Part shown: positions 17,421-25,966 of the stretch, piece by piece
Numbering within the stretch: the stretch's first letter is position 1
How the letters are laid out: every line of letters starts with the position of its first letter
From: Flavobacterium beibuense
Lineage (GTDB): Bacteria; Bacteroidota; Bacteroidia; Flavobacteriales; Flavobacteriaceae
Assembly: GCF_004151245.1 (NCBI RefSeq)
Contig: NZ_JUIW01000003.1
Coordinates: 310,001 to 374,000, forward strand
Direction of reading: 5' to 3'
DNA: 64,000 nucleotides
The notes under the pieces: model-generated
What the model was told of the DNA's origin: nothing
Database searches by the model: none
The model's input: only the letters and a program-made list of their open reading frames with translations
Program-made: the position numbers and the translations under genes

Positions 17421-17846
17421 ATGGCATTTGATAAAGAAAAGGCACTTAAAATGTGCAACGATTTTGCGAAAAACACCTTAATGGAAACCCTTGAAATTGT
17501 ATATACCGATGCCGGCGAAGATTTTCTGGAAGCAAAAATGCCTGTTAACTCCCGCGTACATCAGCCTATGGGGTTATTGCATGGCGGAGCCACGGTAGCA
17601 TTGGCAGAAAGTGTGGGCAGTGCCGCTTCGTTATTGTTTGTAAACCCTGAAATTCAGGAGGCAAGGGGAATAGAAATTAGCGCAAACCATGTGCGTGCCA
17701 AGCGCGACGGTGTAGTAACCGGAACCGCAAGAATAGTACACAAGGGGAGAAGCCTTCACCTTTGGGAGGTTAAGATAACCGATGAGAAGGGCAGGCTTAT
17801 ATCGCTTTGCAAGATTACAAACATGATATTACCAAGGAAACGATAA
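17421..17846 (+). CDS. Hotdog-fold acyl-CoA thioesterase (probable DHNA-CoA thioesterase)
   Basis: A PaaI-type hotdog protein of 141 aa with the catalytic stretch HQPMGLLHGGATVALAES (His47, His54-Gly-Gly, Glu63). Enzymes of this type hydrolyse 1,4-dihydroxy-2-naphthoyl-CoA in menaquinone synthesis. The isochorismate synthase gene follows 81 bp downstream, and that context supports the MenI role. A general acyl-CoA thioesterase is the alternative. It is cytoplasmic and probably heads the two-gene unit. Confidence 0.75.
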   Translation: MAFDKEKALKMCNDFAKNTLMETLEIVYTDAGEDFLEAKMPVNSRVHQPMGLLHGGATVALAESVGSAASLLFVNPEIQEARGIEISANHVRAKRDGVVTGTARIVHKGRSLHLWEVKITDEKGRLISLCKITNMILPRKR

Positions 17847-17927
17847 TTTTTTTAGACATTAAGATAATAGAACATAGAAAGTCTTAAGTCTTTCGTCTGT
17901 TATCTTTTAGTCTTAAGAGCATACAAT

Positions 17928-18989
17928 ATGACCGACCTACTCTTAAAAATACAAAACCAGTTGCAGGAACAGCGTCCCTTTGCGGTATACAGCAAGCCGG
18001 GCAGCAGTGTGGTAACCGGAATATTTCAGGCAGACAGCCAAACGCATTACCTAACCGATTTTACTCGTAAAGGATTTGTATTTGCACCGTTTGAGGGCGA
18101 TGAGTACCTGTTTATTCCTGCAGTGGACAGCGATGTTATTTCGGTAACAGTAGAAGCCAACGGCTTTGCGCCTGCGGAACCTGTTCCCGTAGGTATAGAT
18201 GCAGATGCCAAGTCTAAGTTTGAAGCTTTGGTAACCAATTGCGTTAATGCTATAAACACAGGGAAGTTCGGGAAGCTGGTAGCGTCCAGGAGTGAGATAG
18301 CTCAACTTACGGTGACAGATATTACCAAAGTATACCAAAACCTGCTGTATGCTTACCCTAATGCTTTTAAGTATTGCTTTTTCCACCCAAAAGCAGGCTT
18401 ATGGATGGGCGCAACGCCAGAACAGCTTTTAAAGGCACAAAACCATACCATACATACTGTAGCCCTTGCGGGTACTCAGCTTTATAAGGAAGGGGAGGAA
18501 GCCGTATGGGAAAACAAGGAGAAGGAAGAGCAGCAGTTTGTAACGGATTTTATACTTAACGAACTTAAACCTTATACCAGCCAAATTACCACTACACAGC
18601 CTTATACGTTTAGGGCGGGCAATTTGGTACATATTAAAACCGATATTTCGGCAGAGTTAAAAGATGCATCTCATTTAAAGGAGGTGCTGCAAACCCTGCA
18701 TCCGACACCAGCCGTATGCGGACTCCCAAAAACCGAAGCTAAACAGTTTATACTCCAAAACGAAGGCTATAACCGCGAGTATTATTCGGGGTTTCTGGGT
18801 GAGATAAACCATGATTTTGCTACAGGTAAACAGGCCCAAACCGACCTGTTTGTTAATCTGCGCTGCATGAAGGTAAACGGCAATGTAGCACAGTTGTTTA
18901 TAGGCTGCGGCATTACAAAAGACAGTAACCCCGAAAAGGAGTTTTTTGAAACGGTTAATAAGAGCATGACCATGCGAAGGGTACTTTAA
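17928..18989 (+). CDS. menF: Isochorismate synthase
   Basis: The 353-aa protein is a chorismate-utilising enzyme. It has KFGKLVASRSEI, then WMGATPEQLLK, then ALAGTQ, then HPTPAVCGLPKTEA and EGYNREYYSGFLGEI, ending in FIGCGITKDSNPEKEF. These are the Mg- and substrate-binding blocks of the family in order. It converts chorismate to isochorismate, the first committed step to menaquinone (siderophore routes use the same reaction, but no siderophore genes are near). The neighbouring hotdog thioesterase supports menaquinone. It is shorter at the N-terminus than proteobacterial MenF, as usual for Bacteroidetes. Confidence 0.88.
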   Translation: MTDLLLKIQNQLQEQRPFAVYSKPGSSVVTGIFQADSQTHYLTDFTRKGFVFAPFEGDEYLFIPAVDSDVISVTVEANGFAPAEPVPVGIDADAKSKFEALVTNCVNAINTGKFGKLVASRSEIAQLTVTDITKVYQNLLYAYPNAFKYCFFHPKAGLWMGATPEQLLKAQNHTIHTVALAGTQLYKEGEEAVWENKEKEEQQFVTDFILNELKPYTSQITTTQPYTFRAGNLVHIKTDISAELKDASHLKEVLQTLHPTPAVCGLPKTEAKQFILQNEGYNREYYSGFLGEINHDFATGKQAQTDLFVNLRCMKVNGNVAQLFIGCGITKDSNPEKEFFETVNKSMTMRRVL

Positions 18990-18994
18990 TTAGT

Positions 18995-19140
18995 GTTCAG
19001 TTTTTCTGTTCCCCTCTTGAGGTGCCTGTCAAGCCAAAGCGTAGTCATTGCGAAGCACGAAACAATCTCTTTTCCATTTCGACCGAAACGCAGTGAAGTG
19101 GAGAAATCTAAATAAAGAGGTGCAAAGGTGTGTCATGCTA
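18995..19140. repeat. Repeat patch between menF and bshB1
   Basis: It contains a truncated CCCCTCTTGAGG hairpin repeat near 19010, a GTCATTGCGAAGCACGAAACAATCT copy near 19045-19070 and a TTTCGACCGAAACGCAGTGAAGTGGAGA fragment, which recurs near 20503 and 62700. Confidence 0.65.
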
Positions 19141-19190
19141 AGTATCTAAGTTACTAAGAACCTAACACCCTCTATATAAACCAAACTCTG

Positions 19191-19198
19191 TATCTTTG
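19191..19198 (+). promoter_or_regulatory. Probable -7 element of bshB1
   Basis: TATCTTTG, matching TAnnTTTG, lies 28 bp upstream of the ATG at 19227. The -33 box is not clear. Confidence 0.4.
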
Positions 19199-19226
19199 CA
19201 CTTTAAAACTTTGCAACTAAAGATAA

Positions 19227-19943
19227 ATGAAACTCGATATACTTGTTTTTGGTGCCCATCCCGATGATGTGGAGCTAAGCTGTGGGGCGACCATAGCAAA
19301 AGAAATTTCCCTTGGTAAAACTGTTGGTATTGTAGACTTAACCCGTGGCGAACTGGGTACACGCGGTACGGCCGAAATTCGTGATGAGGAAGCTGCCGAA
19401 GCCGCTAAAATTCTGGGTGTTTCCGTTAGGGAGAACCTGCGTTTTCGCGATGGCTTTTTTGTAAACGACGAAAAACACCAGGTTGAGGTTATAAAAATGA
19501 TACGCAAGTACCAGCCGGAAATAGTAATATGCAACGCGATAGACGACCGACATATAGACCACGGTAAGGGCAGTAAGCTGGTTAGCGATGCTTGTTTCCT
19601 TTCGGGGCTGCGCAAGATCGAAACACAGCTTGACGGAGAACCGCAACAGGCTTATAGGCCAAAACTGGTATACCACTACATACAGTGGAAAAACCTTACT
19701 CCCGATTTTGTAGTGGATGTTACCGGATTTATGGATACAAAAGTGGCTTCGCTTATGGCATACAAGTCGCAGTTTTATGACCCGAACAGCAGTGAACCGG
19801 TTACGCCAATAGCTACAAAAAACTTTAAAGAAAGCATTTTGTACCGCGCGCAGGACCTGGGAAGGCTAATAAACAGCGAATATGCCGAAGGCTTTACTGT
19901 AGAAAGGTATGTGGCTGTCAATAGCTTAAGTGATTTGGTATAA
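19227..19943 (+). CDS. bshB1: Bacillithiol biosynthesis deacetylase
   Basis: A PIG-L/LmbE family zinc deacetylase of 238 aa. The zinc and catalytic site is visible as GAHPDD (His11, Asp13, Asp14) and DDRHIDHGKG (His109, His112). The segments LTRGELGTRGT and KSQFYDPNSSEP are typical of BshB1. It removes the acetyl group from GlcNAc-malate in bacillithiol synthesis, in the cytosol. No bshA or bshC is in the window, so the pathway is inferred from this gene alone; Bacteroidetes usually scatter them. Confidence 0.9.
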   Translation: MKLDILVFGAHPDDVELSCGATIAKEISLGKTVGIVDLTRGELGTRGTAEIRDEEAAEAAKILGVSVRENLRFRDGFFVNDEKHQVEVIKMIRKYQPEIVICNAIDDRHIDHGKGSKLVSDACFLSGLRKIETQLDGEPQQAYRPKLVYHYIQWKNLTPDFVVDVTGFMDTKVASLMAYKSQFYDPNSSEPVTPIATKNFKESILYRAQDLGRLINSEYAEGFTVERYVAVNSLSDLV

Positions 19944-20102
19944 AAAGAGTTTCACTCACTGTATTTAAAGTGTAATTAATGTGAAACTTATCCTTTGTTA
20001 TAAAAGTATGTTATTTCGTATAAATACAGATATAGTAAGGGGTTTGGCATTCAGATGCTTATAAAATTATTGTGAAAAAAGTTTCACTAAATGAAATTTT
20101 TA

Positions 20103-20134
20103 TTTGCAAAGAAATGAAACTTGTTCTATATTTG
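20103..20134 (+). promoter_or_regulatory. Promoter of tRNA-His
   Basis: A -33 TTTG (20103-20106) and a -7 TATATTTG (20127-20134) are separated by 20 bp, very close to the Bacteroidetes TTTG-N19-TAnnTTTG consensus. The tRNA starts about 17 bp further on. Confidence 0.75.
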
Positions 20135-20150
20135 CACTCGCAAAACAGAT

Positions 20151-20225
<75 letters not shown>

Positions 20226-20234
20226 CCTAAATAG

Positions 20235-20264
20235 AAACCCTTAGAGAAATCTAAGGGTTTTTTG
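20235..20264 (+). terminator. Terminator of tRNA-His
   Basis: AAACCCTTAG and CTAAGGGTTT pair around AGAAAT and are followed by a T run. Confidence 0.85.
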
Positions 20265-20284
20265 TTTTTGTTCTTTTTTGAGGT

Positions 20285-20645
20285 TGAGTCAGTAGTTCCC
20301 CTCTTGAGAGGGGTGGCGAAGCCGGCGTGTGTCTGTTTAATTATGAATTTCAAATTACGAATATTGAGATGTCTCCCTGCGGTTGGCTAAACCATTCGAA
20401 CTCGGCTGTCGCCTCAAACACCGAATGCTCTTTAACGCCTCGCTCATAATTTTCTTCACGCCACAGAGCCCTATGCCGTAGCTTCACTCTGCTCTTCCAT
20501 TTCGACCGAAACATAGTGTAGTGGAGAAATCTATGTCATTGAGAGGAAGCATGACGAAGCAATCTTTTAAAGGTAATGAGTAAGTTCCCCTCTTGAGAGG
20601 GGCAGGGTTGTGTTATCACTACTGAATACTCAACACCTCTAAAAT
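20285..20645. repeat. Intergenic repeat mosaic 2
   Basis: This block of about 360 bp has no gene. In order it holds a CCCCTCTTGAGAGGGG repeat (about 20297), the AATTTCAAATTACGAAT...GAGATGTCTCCCTGCGGT unit (about 20345-20382), a 5'-truncated A element, a TTTCGACCGAAAC fragment, a GCAATCT-type copy and another CCCCTCTTGAGAGGGG copy (about 20586). Confidence 0.75.
20383..20496 (+). repeat. Long A element, 5'-truncated copy
   Basis: It starts at GGCTAAACCATTCGAACTCGG and runs to GCTTCACTCTGCT. It belongs to the diverged subtype (CACCGAATGC instead of CAGCGGATGC), also seen at 61836-62017. Confidence 0.7.
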
Positions 20646-20703
20646 CTCACTCATTTTGTTTGTTATATCGCCTTAATTTTTACTTTTGAAAAAATTTACA
20701 ATT

Positions 20704-21057
20704 ATGCAGTTATATTTAATACTGGGAGCAGGCGCTGTACTTGCCTACTTTGTGTCCCGCGAATGGAGTAAAAGAAATACCAACTATATAAAGCCCGGAA
20801 ACAAACCGCAATACAGCAGTAACCTACAGGAGCTTATTGAGCAGTTTGGACTTAGGTATGCCGAAAAACTGGACCTTGTAGCCCAGGCAGACGGTACAAC
20901 GGTACAGGTATTTGCAAAACAGGACGCTAACCACGAGAGCCCGCTTGCCACGATAACCGACAAGGAACTTAGCAAAAAAGTAAAAAAAGGCAAAGTGTAT
21001 GCAAAAGTAGCTTCTATTGCAGGAGGCACTATGAAGATTGAGTTTTTTGGAAACTAA
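20704..21057 (+). CDS. Small membrane-anchored protein of unknown function
   Basis: The 117-aa product starts with one membrane segment (YLILGAGAVLAYFVSREW) and a basic stop (SKRN), then a soluble domain of about 90 aa ending LSKKVKKGKVYAKVASIAGGTMKIEFFG. The ATG at 20704 gives a clean N-terminal anchor; a TTG six codons earlier is less likely. No family is recognised. Transcription ends at a strong hairpin at 21118-21147. Confidence 0.6.
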   Translation: MQLYLILGAGAVLAYFVSREWSKRNTNYIKPGNKPQYSSNLQELIEQFGLRYAEKLDLVAQADGTTVQVFAKQDANHESPLATITDKELSKKVKKGKVYAKVASIAGGTMKIEFFGN

Positions 21058-21117
21058 TTTTTTTTGTCATTTCGAGCGAAACGCAGAGTAGTCGAGAAAA
21101 CTAAACCATAAAATATA

Positions 21118-21147
21118 AAACCCCTTAGTGAACGCTAAGGGGTTTTT
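21118..21147 (+). terminator. Terminator downstream of the small anchored protein gene
   Basis: AAACCCCTTAG and CTAAGGGGTTT form an 11-bp stem around TGAACG, followed by Ts. Confidence 0.85.
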
Positions 21148-21150
21148 GTT

Positions 21151-21193
21151 TAGGTATATATACCTGTTTTTTATAATTAAGCAATTTTACCTG
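21151..21193 (+). promoter_or_regulatory. 43-bp dyad-rich element upstream of the OLD nuclease gene (copy 1)
   Basis: The element starts TAGGTATATATACCTG (perfect AGGT/ACCT dyad) and ends AATTTTACCTG. It has exactly the same length and the same outer half-site positions as elements at 59767-59809 and 60846-60888; copies 1 and 2 agree at about 32 of 43 positions by hand alignment. It lies 55 bp before the ATG, a good place for an operator. The binding protein is unknown. Confidence 0.45.
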
Positions 21194-21248
21194 ATTGATT
21201 TATTTTTAATAGTCTTATTTTTATAAATATAAATTTAATTTGTTGATT

Positions 21249-23072
21249 ATGAGATTAGTGAAGGTTTCTATTGGTAATTTAAAAGGAATTGAGGGTATAG
21301 TGACATTAAATTTTAATGATTTTAATGTAATCGTAGGACAAAATGATGCAGGAAAGTCAACTATTCTAAAAGCATTGGATCTTTTTTTAAATGATAATTC
21401 TCCTAAATTAGAAGATTTAAATAATAAAGCTGAATCAAAAATTATATCAGTAGAACTATCATTTAAATCTGAAAATGTACAAATTATTATAGATGAGTCT
21501 GTTGAAACTACTTTCGAAATAGAAGAAATTTTAAGTCATGAAAATTTATTGGTAATTAAAAAAGAGTGGGATGTTAGTAAATCCAGAGTTTCTTCCGAAG
21601 TTAGTATAATTAGAAAAAAATATGATGATAATGATTGTTTACTTTTAACAGAACCTCAATTAATAGCTCTATGTGGAAAACATCAAATAAATACACAAAA
21701 GGCAAATAATGAAGAATTTAATAATCCAGAAAAAAGACAAAAAATACGCGACTTTAATCATGCTAATCATATTGGCTATGGATATTTATATGAAAATATA
21801 CCTTCTGCAGGAAAAGGTAGAATAAGAACTATATATGAAGAGATAAAAAAAGTATTACCTGCTTTTGAATATTTTAAAGCGGATACATCATTATCTGAAA
21901 ATGAAACAGCTATCCAGAATTTTTTTAAACGAATTAGCTATAAAACTATTTCACAAGAAATTGATATCTCTGATGTTGAACGTCATGTAACAAACAAACT
22001 TTCAGAAATATTAGAAAATATTACTGATAAAATAAATAGAGTTGTTGATGTTGAAGAAGAAGTCAAGGCTTCCATTTCATTTGATTGGACAAAATTGATT
22101 AGTACATCATTTAAAAGTTTAAATGATGGTGTTGATATACCATTGAGTGGTAGAGGTGATGGTTTTAGAAGGATAACCATGATGGCTTATTTTGAATATT
22201 TGGCTGAACAGGATAAATCTGATAAACAAAACATTATTTTCGGTTTTGAAGAGCCGGAAACCTTTTTGCATCCATCTGCACAAGAAAAACTTTTTAACAA
22301 ATTAAAAAATATGTTAGAGAATGGGTATCAGATAGCAGTATCTACCCATTCACCTATAATAGTAGCTAAAACGGAAAAGAATGATATTATACATATAAAA
22401 AAAACTAAACATGGCTATATTGCTGAGCAAAACATCGAAGATATTCTTCCTATTGCTAATGATTTAGGTATAAGTGTTGATAATCAGTTTGTTTCACTTT
22501 TTGATAAAGCAAAAGCATTATTATTGGTTGAGGGTATTGATGATGCTAATGCTTTTCATCATATAGCTAAAGAATATAAAGCTAATGGATTAATTGATGC
22601 TGATTTCAATGATTTAGAGATAGCTATTATACCAGTGGGAGGATGTGATAGTATTAAGCATTGGGTAACTTTAGATTTACTAAATAAATTAGGAAAACCC
22701 TTTTATATTTTTCAGGATAGCGATAAAAATAATGCTTCACAAATTTCACCTAATTACACAAAACTTATTACTGCTGGTTTTCGAGATGAAATAGATTTCA
22801 GAATTAGTAAGAAAAGAAGCATCGAAAATTATATACCATTTAGTAAACTTAACAGTTTAGTCCCTGGAGCAGATCTTAATTACGGGGATTGGGATAATGT
22901 AAAACAAATTTGTATCCAAAACCCTCATAGTATTCGATTAGGAGGTAAAAAGGTCTGCGGAATTTTTTTTGATAGACTAACGTTTGCAGAAATTAGATCA
23001 ACTTTTTTTGATGGCACAGAAGATGAATTTATGTTAGTTTACCAAAGTTTGAAAGCTTTAATTCCAAATTAA
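21249..23072 (+). CDS. OLD-family ATP-dependent endonuclease (AAA ATPase plus TOPRIM)
   Basis: The 607-aa protein has an SMC/ABC-type ATPase. Walker A is GQNDAGKS at 30-37, the signature LSGRG is at 299-303, Walker B FGFEEPE is near 331-337, and the switch His is in STHSP (His367). A TOPRIM nuclease domain follows with Glu428 in LLLVEGIDD and the metal pair DSD at 490-492. This is the full OLD layout. No UvrD/GajB helicase gene is adjacent, so it is not Gabija but resembles stand-alone class 1 OLD, known in phage exclusion. The gene is strikingly AT-rich compared with its neighbours, which points to transfer. I started at the ATG at 21249 so that the protein begins MRLVKV. Confidence 0.88.
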   Translation: MRLVKVSIGNLKGIEGIVTLNFNDFNVIVGQNDAGKSTILKALDLFLNDNSPKLEDLNNKAESKIISVELSFKSENVQIIIDESVETTFEIEEILSHENLLVIKKEWDVSKSRVSSEVSIIRKKYDDNDCLLLTEPQLIALCGKHQINTQKANNEEFNNPEKRQKIRDFNHANHIGYGYLYENIPSAGKGRIRTIYEEIKKVLPAFEYFKADTSLSENETAIQNFFKRISYKTISQEIDISDVERHVTNKLSEILENITDKINRVVDVEEEVKASISFDWTKLISTSFKSLNDGVDIPLSGRGDGFRRITMMAYFEYLAEQDKSDKQNIIFGFEEPETFLHPSAQEKLFNKLKNMLENGYQIAVSTHSPIIVAKTEKNDIIHIKKTKHGYIAEQNIEDILPIANDLGISVDNQFVSLFDKAKALLLVEGIDDANAFHHIAKEYKANGLIDADFNDLEIAIIPVGGCDSIKHWVTLDLLNKLGKPFYIFQDSDKNNASQISPNYTKLITAGFRDEIDFRISKKRSIENYIPFSKLNSLVPGADLNYGDWDNVKQICIQNPHSIRLGGKKVCGIFFDRLTFAEIRSTFFDGTEDEFMLVYQSLKALIPN

Positions 23073-23123
23073 TTGGCAAACTATTTGATGTGCAGTTAAT
23101 TGAAAACCAATTAAACGCATGTT

Positions 23124-23615
23124 ATGAAAAAACTGCTACTATTGCTATTGTTTCCGTTGCTGGGCTTTGGCCAACATAACTTCAGCATTATAAAAAACAA
23201 CCTGGTTTGGGAAAAGGTGTTTCCCGGCACGGTAATGCCGGAGGAGATGATGAAACAAATTAAGCTTACCGGAAAATGCCAGTTTGCCGACTTTAACTAC
23301 AATGTGGTAGACTTTTGCATTAACTATACTTCAGACGATTTAAAGAACTTTGGCTACAGAATGTCTCCGTACTTCCTTTCTGAGGGCGGACAGTGTACCG
23401 GTATGGTAGAGTTTAAAGAGGGACGCTATAGGGTTACTATCTTTAAACTGGATTATTATGATCCCGATGATATAATGTTGGTACTTCCGGTAAACGGAGA
23501 AATTATAAAAGACGGGCAGGTGCGCGACAGGGATGCCTACGAGCGTGCCCTAAGCTACTTTGACCAGTACTTTACTTACCTTTTTGAAAAAATAGTTGCC
23601 AGAGACGGCTGGTAA
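23124..23615 (+). CDS. Secreted protein of unknown function
   Basis: A signal peptide (MKKLLLLLLFPLLGFGQ) precedes about 145 aa with two or three cysteines (GKCQFADFNYNVVDFCINY; GGQCTGMVEFKEGRYRVTIF). Strands and the C-terminal helix (AYERALSYFDQYFTYLFEKIV) suggest a DUF4468-like fold, an alpha/beta domain common in exported Bacteroidetes proteins, but the match is loose. It lies 28 bp before a lipoprotein gene on the same strand and probably shares its transcript. Confidence 0.55.
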   Translation: MKKLLLLLLFPLLGFGQHNFSIIKNNLVWEKVFPGTVMPEEMMKQIKLTGKCQFADFNYNVVDFCINYTSDDLKNFGYRMSPYFLSEGGQCTGMVEFKEGRYRVTIFKLDYYDPDDIMLVLPVNGEIIKDGQVRDRDAYERALSYFDQYFTYLFEKIVARDGW

Positions 23616-23643
23616 AATAATCACCTTACTAAAACCAAACCAA

Positions 23644-24012
23644 ATGAAAAAAGCAATTACCTTACTGCTGCTTCCGTTTATGCTTGTTTCCTGCGAACTG
23701 CTGGACAACGACCCCGATAACGATGCTGATGCCATAGATACTGTTATAGATATTGTTAACGACGACGAAGATGATGGTCCGTATTATGACGAGAATCCTG
23801 ATTTAAAAGCAGTAACCGTGCAAACCAATTGCAATGGTGGCTCTGTAGAAGATTACTGTATTACCCAGGGGACTTTTTCGGCTATAATAGATCAGGTAAA
23901 CCACTCTAACGATCCCTGTATAGAGATTTCCTTTAATGATATAGACGGCGTTTCCCGCCACGGATTTTTTGTTTCTGCCGGATATAATGTTTATGGCTGT
24001 CTTAGGGAGTAA
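23644..24012 (+). CDS. Acidic lipoprotein of unknown function
   Basis: The ATG at 23644 opens a lipoprotein signal (MKKAITLLLLPFMLVSC). The mature protein of about 105 aa starts with a run of Asp and Asn (LLDNDPDNDADAIDT, NDDEDDGPYYDENPD) and ends in a Cys-bearing beta domain (VQTNCNGGSVEDYCITQGTF). The acidic leader after the lipid Cys resembles signals for surface export in Bacteroidetes. Function is unknown. It is probably in one transcript with the preceding secreted protein gene. Confidence 0.6.
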   Translation: MKKAITLLLLPFMLVSCELLDNDPDNDADAIDTVIDIVNDDEDDGPYYDENPDLKAVTVQTNCNGGSVEDYCITQGTFSAIIDQVNHSNDPCIEISFNDIDGVSRHGFFVSAGYNVYGCLRE

Positions 24013-24361
24013 CCTTGTTTAATATTCCTGTTATTGCGAGTTTACGAAGCAATCTTTTACAGGTTATGAGTAAGTTCCCCTGTTGAGAGGGGTTAGGGGT
24101 GTGTCTGTTTAATTATGAAATTCAAATTACGAATTGAGATGTCTCCCTGCGGTCGACATGACAACCGCTACTGTCATTGCGATGAGGAACGACGTGGCTA
24201 TCTGCTGCCTACTGCTACTGAACACTGAATACTGACAACTGCTTCCTCATTAAGTATTGCATAATCTTATAAGCTATATGTAAAATTTTAGTAAAACCTT
24301 GACGGTTTATGTAAGCAGGATTTTATAATTTAGGCATACATAAACAAACAATTTTACCACC
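24013..24361. repeat. Intergenic repeat mosaic 3
   Basis: No gene is seen in this 349-bp gap. It holds a TTATTGCGAG...GCAATCT copy (about 24030), a CCCCTGTTGAGAGGGG copy (about 24077), the AATTACGAATTGAGATGTCTC unit with GGTCGACATGAC (about 24125-24163), and a GTCATTGCGATGAGGAACGAC copy (about 24175). Promoter-like AT sequence for the lipoprotein gene follows after 24250. Confidence 0.7.
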
Positions 24362-24826
24362 ATGAACCTTAAAACACTACTTGCAGCCTTTTGCATTGCG
24401 GGTATATGTGCCTGCTCTGCAATTTGCGACGATGATGATGCGCCGCAGGATGCTGCACATATGCCTTTTACCGGCGATGTGGTAGGCACCTGGAAAACCG
24501 TTGCCCTTTATGAGTACGATGGCGACCATGTTCCGTTAGGGTGTACACAACCTGAAACGCCTAATCAGGATGTTCTTTTTACCTTTTACAGCGATAATAC
24601 CTTTACCGTAGAGCACAATTGTAATGAGGCTTTGCCGTATAACGAAGGCACCTATACTACAGATGGTCATGTGCTAACACTTACTATGGGCAACGGCGAG
24701 TTAAAAGAAACAGCCCACATGACCGATACCGATGAGAATAGTAATACACTGGCCTTTAGGTTTTTTGGTATTGGTAGTGACCAAGCCATGCTGGGAGGAT
24801 ATAAGCTTGAGGTACAGAAAATATAA
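24362..24826 (+). CDS. Lipocalin-like lipoprotein, copy 1
   Basis: The product of 154 aa has a lipoprotein-type N-terminus (LLAAFCIAGICACSAICDDDD) and a small beta-barrel domain: TGDVVGTWKTVALYEYDGD, then PLGCTQPETPNQDVLFTFYS, then TFTVEHNCNEALPYNEGTYT and HVLTLTMGNG. This is the pattern of lipocalin-like (DUF4488/5004 type) secreted proteins. The next gene, 90 bp downstream, is a clear paralogue. The ligand is unknown; it probably sits in the outer membrane. Confidence 0.65.
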   Translation: MNLKTLLAAFCIAGICACSAICDDDDAPQDAAHMPFTGDVVGTWKTVALYEYDGDHVPLGCTQPETPNQDVLFTFYSDNTFTVEHNCNEALPYNEGTYTTDGHVLTLTMGNGELKETAHMTDTDENSNTLAFRFFGIGSDQAMLGGYKLEVQKI

Positions 24827-24916
24827 CTTTTAGTTAAATTTTAAGAAATCGTTAATACATTGTTTCACATCATTCGTTTAGATTAGCAACCTGTATTTAT
24901 TTAAAAACAAAAAACT

Positions 24917-25426
24917 ATGAAAAAACTGGTTGCAGTATTGTTTGTTGCATTGGCTTTTGCCTGCAGCTCAGACGACGATGTTGAAAATGTAGACAACGGT
25001 TTACATGACCCGTACACCGGCGATGTGCTAGGAGAATGGAAAGTTGTTGCAGTGTCTTATGATGGTGAAGAGTTCCCTTTAGGGTGCGAGCTTGAAACAC
25101 CAACAGAACAGGACGTGTACTTTACCTTTTTAGAAGACAACACCTTTACCGTAGAGCACAATTGTGGTGAAGAGCTGCCTTATTATGGTGGTACTTATAC
25201 CAAAACCGGAAATGTGTTAACGCTTATTTTTGATAATGATACCGAAGAGGTTATTCAGGAAAAAGCACACATGGTAGTTGTTCAGGAAGATGATCCTGAA
25301 ACAGAAGAAGTTGAAAGCTTTGTATTGGAGTGGAGATTTGGTATTGGAAACAGCGGAATGCTTGAAAACTTTGACGTTCAGGTAGAGAAGCAGGTTCCTT
25401 TTGAAGAAACTCCTATAATAGATTAA
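24917..25426 (+). CDS. Lipocalin-like lipoprotein, copy 2
   Basis: The product of 169 aa has the lipoprotein signal MKKLVAVLFVALAFACSSDDD. Its domain is collinear with the neighbouring upstream protein: YTGDVLGEWKVVAVSYDGEEFPLGCELETP, DNTFTVEHNCGEELPYYGGTYT and VLTLIFDND match block for block, so the two arose by tandem duplication. A 20-residue acidic insertion (VVVQEDDPETEEVES) distinguishes it. The operon ends at the hairpin at 25461-25490. Function unknown. Confidence 0.65.
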   Translation: MKKLVAVLFVALAFACSSDDDVENVDNGLHDPYTGDVLGEWKVVAVSYDGEEFPLGCELETPTEQDVYFTFLEDNTFTVEHNCGEELPYYGGTYTKTGNVLTLIFDNDTEEVIQEKAHMVVVQEDDPETEEVESFVLEWRFGIGNSGMLENFDVQVEKQVPFEETPIID

Positions 25427-25460
25427 TTAAGGAAACAATAATCAATTCAATAGATGTTTA

Positions 25461-25490
25461 AGGCCCTGCACATTTTTGTGCGGGGCTTTT
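25461..25490 (+). terminator. Terminator after the lipocalin-like pair
   Basis: GCCCTGCAC and GTGCGGGGC pair (one G-T) around ATTTTT, followed by TTTTGCTTTTT. Confidence 0.8.
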
Positions 25491-25564
25491 GCTTTTTAAA
25501 CCTTAATGTTAAAAAAAGACGGAAAATTTGTATCTTTAACACGAACCAATTACACACAAAAAAC

Positions 25565-25840
25565 ATGGACGCGATAGACTATACCGAGCTGGAGAGCAGG
25601 TTTCACTGTGCCTGCCAGGATGTTATAGGCGAACTTTCTATGCAGTATAAAACCAACTATCATGGCACCGGCAAGCTCGAAACCTTTTTTGCTCTTATAC
25701 AAAGCGAATTTGAAAGGGTAGTGGAGATATTTTCTCACGGCAATAACCTCGCAGCAGATAGGGAAGCCATGCGCCGAATACAGGCCATAGCTAAAGAACA
25801 CGCTAAAAAATGTGTTGACGATTACGGAAGGGTTAAATAA
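25565..25840 (+). CDS. Small protein of unknown function
   Basis: The 91-aa product, starting MDAIDYTELESRFH, is soluble and helical (FFALIQSEFERVVEIFSHG; REAMRRIQAIAKEHAKKCV). The ATG at 25565 is preferred because a TATCTTTA -7-like element lies about 30 bp upstream at the end of the gap; the longer in-frame reading would start inside the previous terminator. No family is recognised. Confidence 0.5.
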   Translation: MDAIDYTELESRFHCACQDVIGELSMQYKTNYHGTGKLETFFALIQSEFERVVEIFSHGNNLAADREAMRRIQAIAKEHAKKCVDDYGRVK

Positions 25841-25940
25841 GCTTCCGTATTAGCTAAAAACACTATACTGTCTAATTATAAGTTTTTATACCGATATTTA
25901 ATAATTATAAGTAAAATAACTTATATTAAAATTAAATTGC

Positions 25941-25948
25941 TATCTTTG
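25941..25948 (+). promoter_or_regulatory. Probable -7 element of the SatD-like operon
   Basis: TATCTTTG lies 18 bp before the ATG at 25967 and matches TAnnTTTG; the -33 box is unclear in this AT-rich region. Confidence 0.4.
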
Positions 25949-25966
25949 AGATAAATACAACCAATT

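Noticed and set aside
21249..23072. Gabija system (GajA)
   Set aside because: The OLD/TOPRIM layout fits GajA in general, but no UvrD-like GajB gene is next to it; the neighbours are secreted proteins.
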